Assembly (NCBI RefSeq): GCF_963678635.1
Contig: NC_087065.1
Location: 39,807,430 to 39,871,429 of the forward strand
DNA length: 64,000 nucleotides
Source of the DNA: Symsagittifera roscoffensis
Taxonomy: Eukaryota; Xenacoelomorpha; Acoela; Convolutidae
Reading direction: 5' to 3'
The notes below the pieces were generated by a model. The model did no database searches. It was not told the origin of the DNA and saw nothing but the letters and a program-made list of their open reading frames with translations. Of the stretch, positions 63,001 through 64,000 are shown one piece after another. Positions within the stretch are counted from its first letter, which is position 1. Each line of letters opens with the position of its first letter. A program made the translations under genes and the position numbers.

Positions 63001-64000
63001 TCAGAATTGAAGACAGACAAGGCGGAAATTTTATGCGAAGGAAAAAAATAGCATTTTTTTCTTATTAAAAAGATAAATCGCAGTCGTAATGAGGTTGAAA
63101 AGCACTAACATAAAGAGGAAAAGATAAAATAAAAAAGTATAAAATGGCCATGAAAATGGTAAGTTCTTACCATTACTTGCAATGCAAAAAACCCTCATTC
63201 ACATTTTGGAGCTGAGGGAGAAAAATTAATTTCGACCGTTATCTATTTTATCACAGACAAAAATATATAGATAAGGTAAAAATACAACTACGTTTGACGA
63301 GCGATGGGAAAAGAAAGGCTCTTCTTTTTAGATAAATTGGAAGCCCAGCACTGTTTTTACAAAGGGCCTTTCAAGTAGATATAAAAAAGCAGGCAGGTAT
63401 ATTGTACAGCTAGCGGCACACTTTTAAGCTTAGAAAAAATAAATGACGGAAAAATAGTTTCAAAGACAACCATTTTAGCATCAGGTTCTTTTATTTTTCA
63501 TGGCAAATACAGGATACAAAATGAGTTAAAAACGGCAAAAAAGATGTTATAATTTTGCATGCTGAATAGCTCGGTTTAAAAGATAATTTCACTGAAGCGA
63601 AATGATTTAATTGTGGAAAAATAAGGCTTTTCCTTGATCAAAAATAAGGCTCTTTCTTGGTTTCTACGACGTTTTATTTCATCAGCGTTCATCGATTTTG
63701 GCCTCTAGCAACATTGGCTTTCAGAATATCAAAAAAAAGCCAACAAAAGAATCCAACTAGGAAAGTATGTTCCGACCACAGTTTTTGTTTAAGTATACAG
63801 CAGAAATTAATTTTTTCCTGTAAATAAAAGTTTTCTTGCAAAATTAGACTTTCTATCAAGAAGAGTTGTCAAAATTATTCAGTGTTTTTTTTCTGTTTTT
63901 TAAAAGTATGTAATTCAGATAATGGTATACTTATATAATATATTACGCAACTGCTCAGATTTTTTAAGCAAAAAATGGTTTCTCTCAATAATTTCTCTTA
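60060..64000. other. Gene-poor right end
   Basis: Holds the CAGATCTGA-type repeat at 60690-60800 and otherwise AT-rich sequence. A plus-strand ORF at 62571-62753 has a less biased composition but no splice-flanked chain or domain. TIAM upstream exons, if any, were not found here. Confidence 0.35.

Overview
The window is animal nuclear DNA: AT-rich, with multi-exon genes, introns from about 100 bp to 8 kb, and many dispersed repeats. No bacterial or organellar features were seen. The exact animal cannot be named. One gene needs non-GT donor sites (GG-AG and GA-AG). Together with an animal copia element and many small non-autonomous repeats, this would suit a tunicate of the larvacean type, but that is inference only.

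Layout, left to right. (1) 147-2879, minus: 3' part of a gene for a membrane-anchored collagen-C1q protein, running off the left edge. (2) 4687-21934, minus: a divergent rhodopsin-family GPCR in eight recognised exons. Its introns hold a hAT-type MITE with perfect 8-bp target duplications, several repeat families, a 200-N assembly gap and a copia-type LTR retrotransposon (17144-21754) with an intact 1381-codon ORF, a full 5' LTR and only 77 bp of 3' LTR. (3) 22-35 kb: gene-poor and repeat-rich, with a 546-bp tandem duplication, a tRNA-like SINE head, a decayed non-LTR reverse transcriptase and a cluster of possible exons near 29 kb that includes an EF-hand-like stretch. (4) 35851-57146, minus: a complete homolog of the Rac exchange factor TIAM/Still life (PHn, coiled-coil/Ex, RBD, PDZ, DH, PHc), 17 exons with consistent GT-AG phases. 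(5) 45878-49318, plus: an unrecognised 1146-codon intronless gene nested antisense in an 8.2-kb TIAM intron. (6) 57.2-64 kb: no gene recognised; repeats only.

The TIAM protein would couple membrane and Ras-type inputs to Rac and the actin cytoskeleton. The GPCR and the collagen-C1q protein are surface molecules. Nothing shows that the neighbours share a pathway. Exon chains were built by hand from splice sites and reading phase, so boundaries can be off by a few bases.
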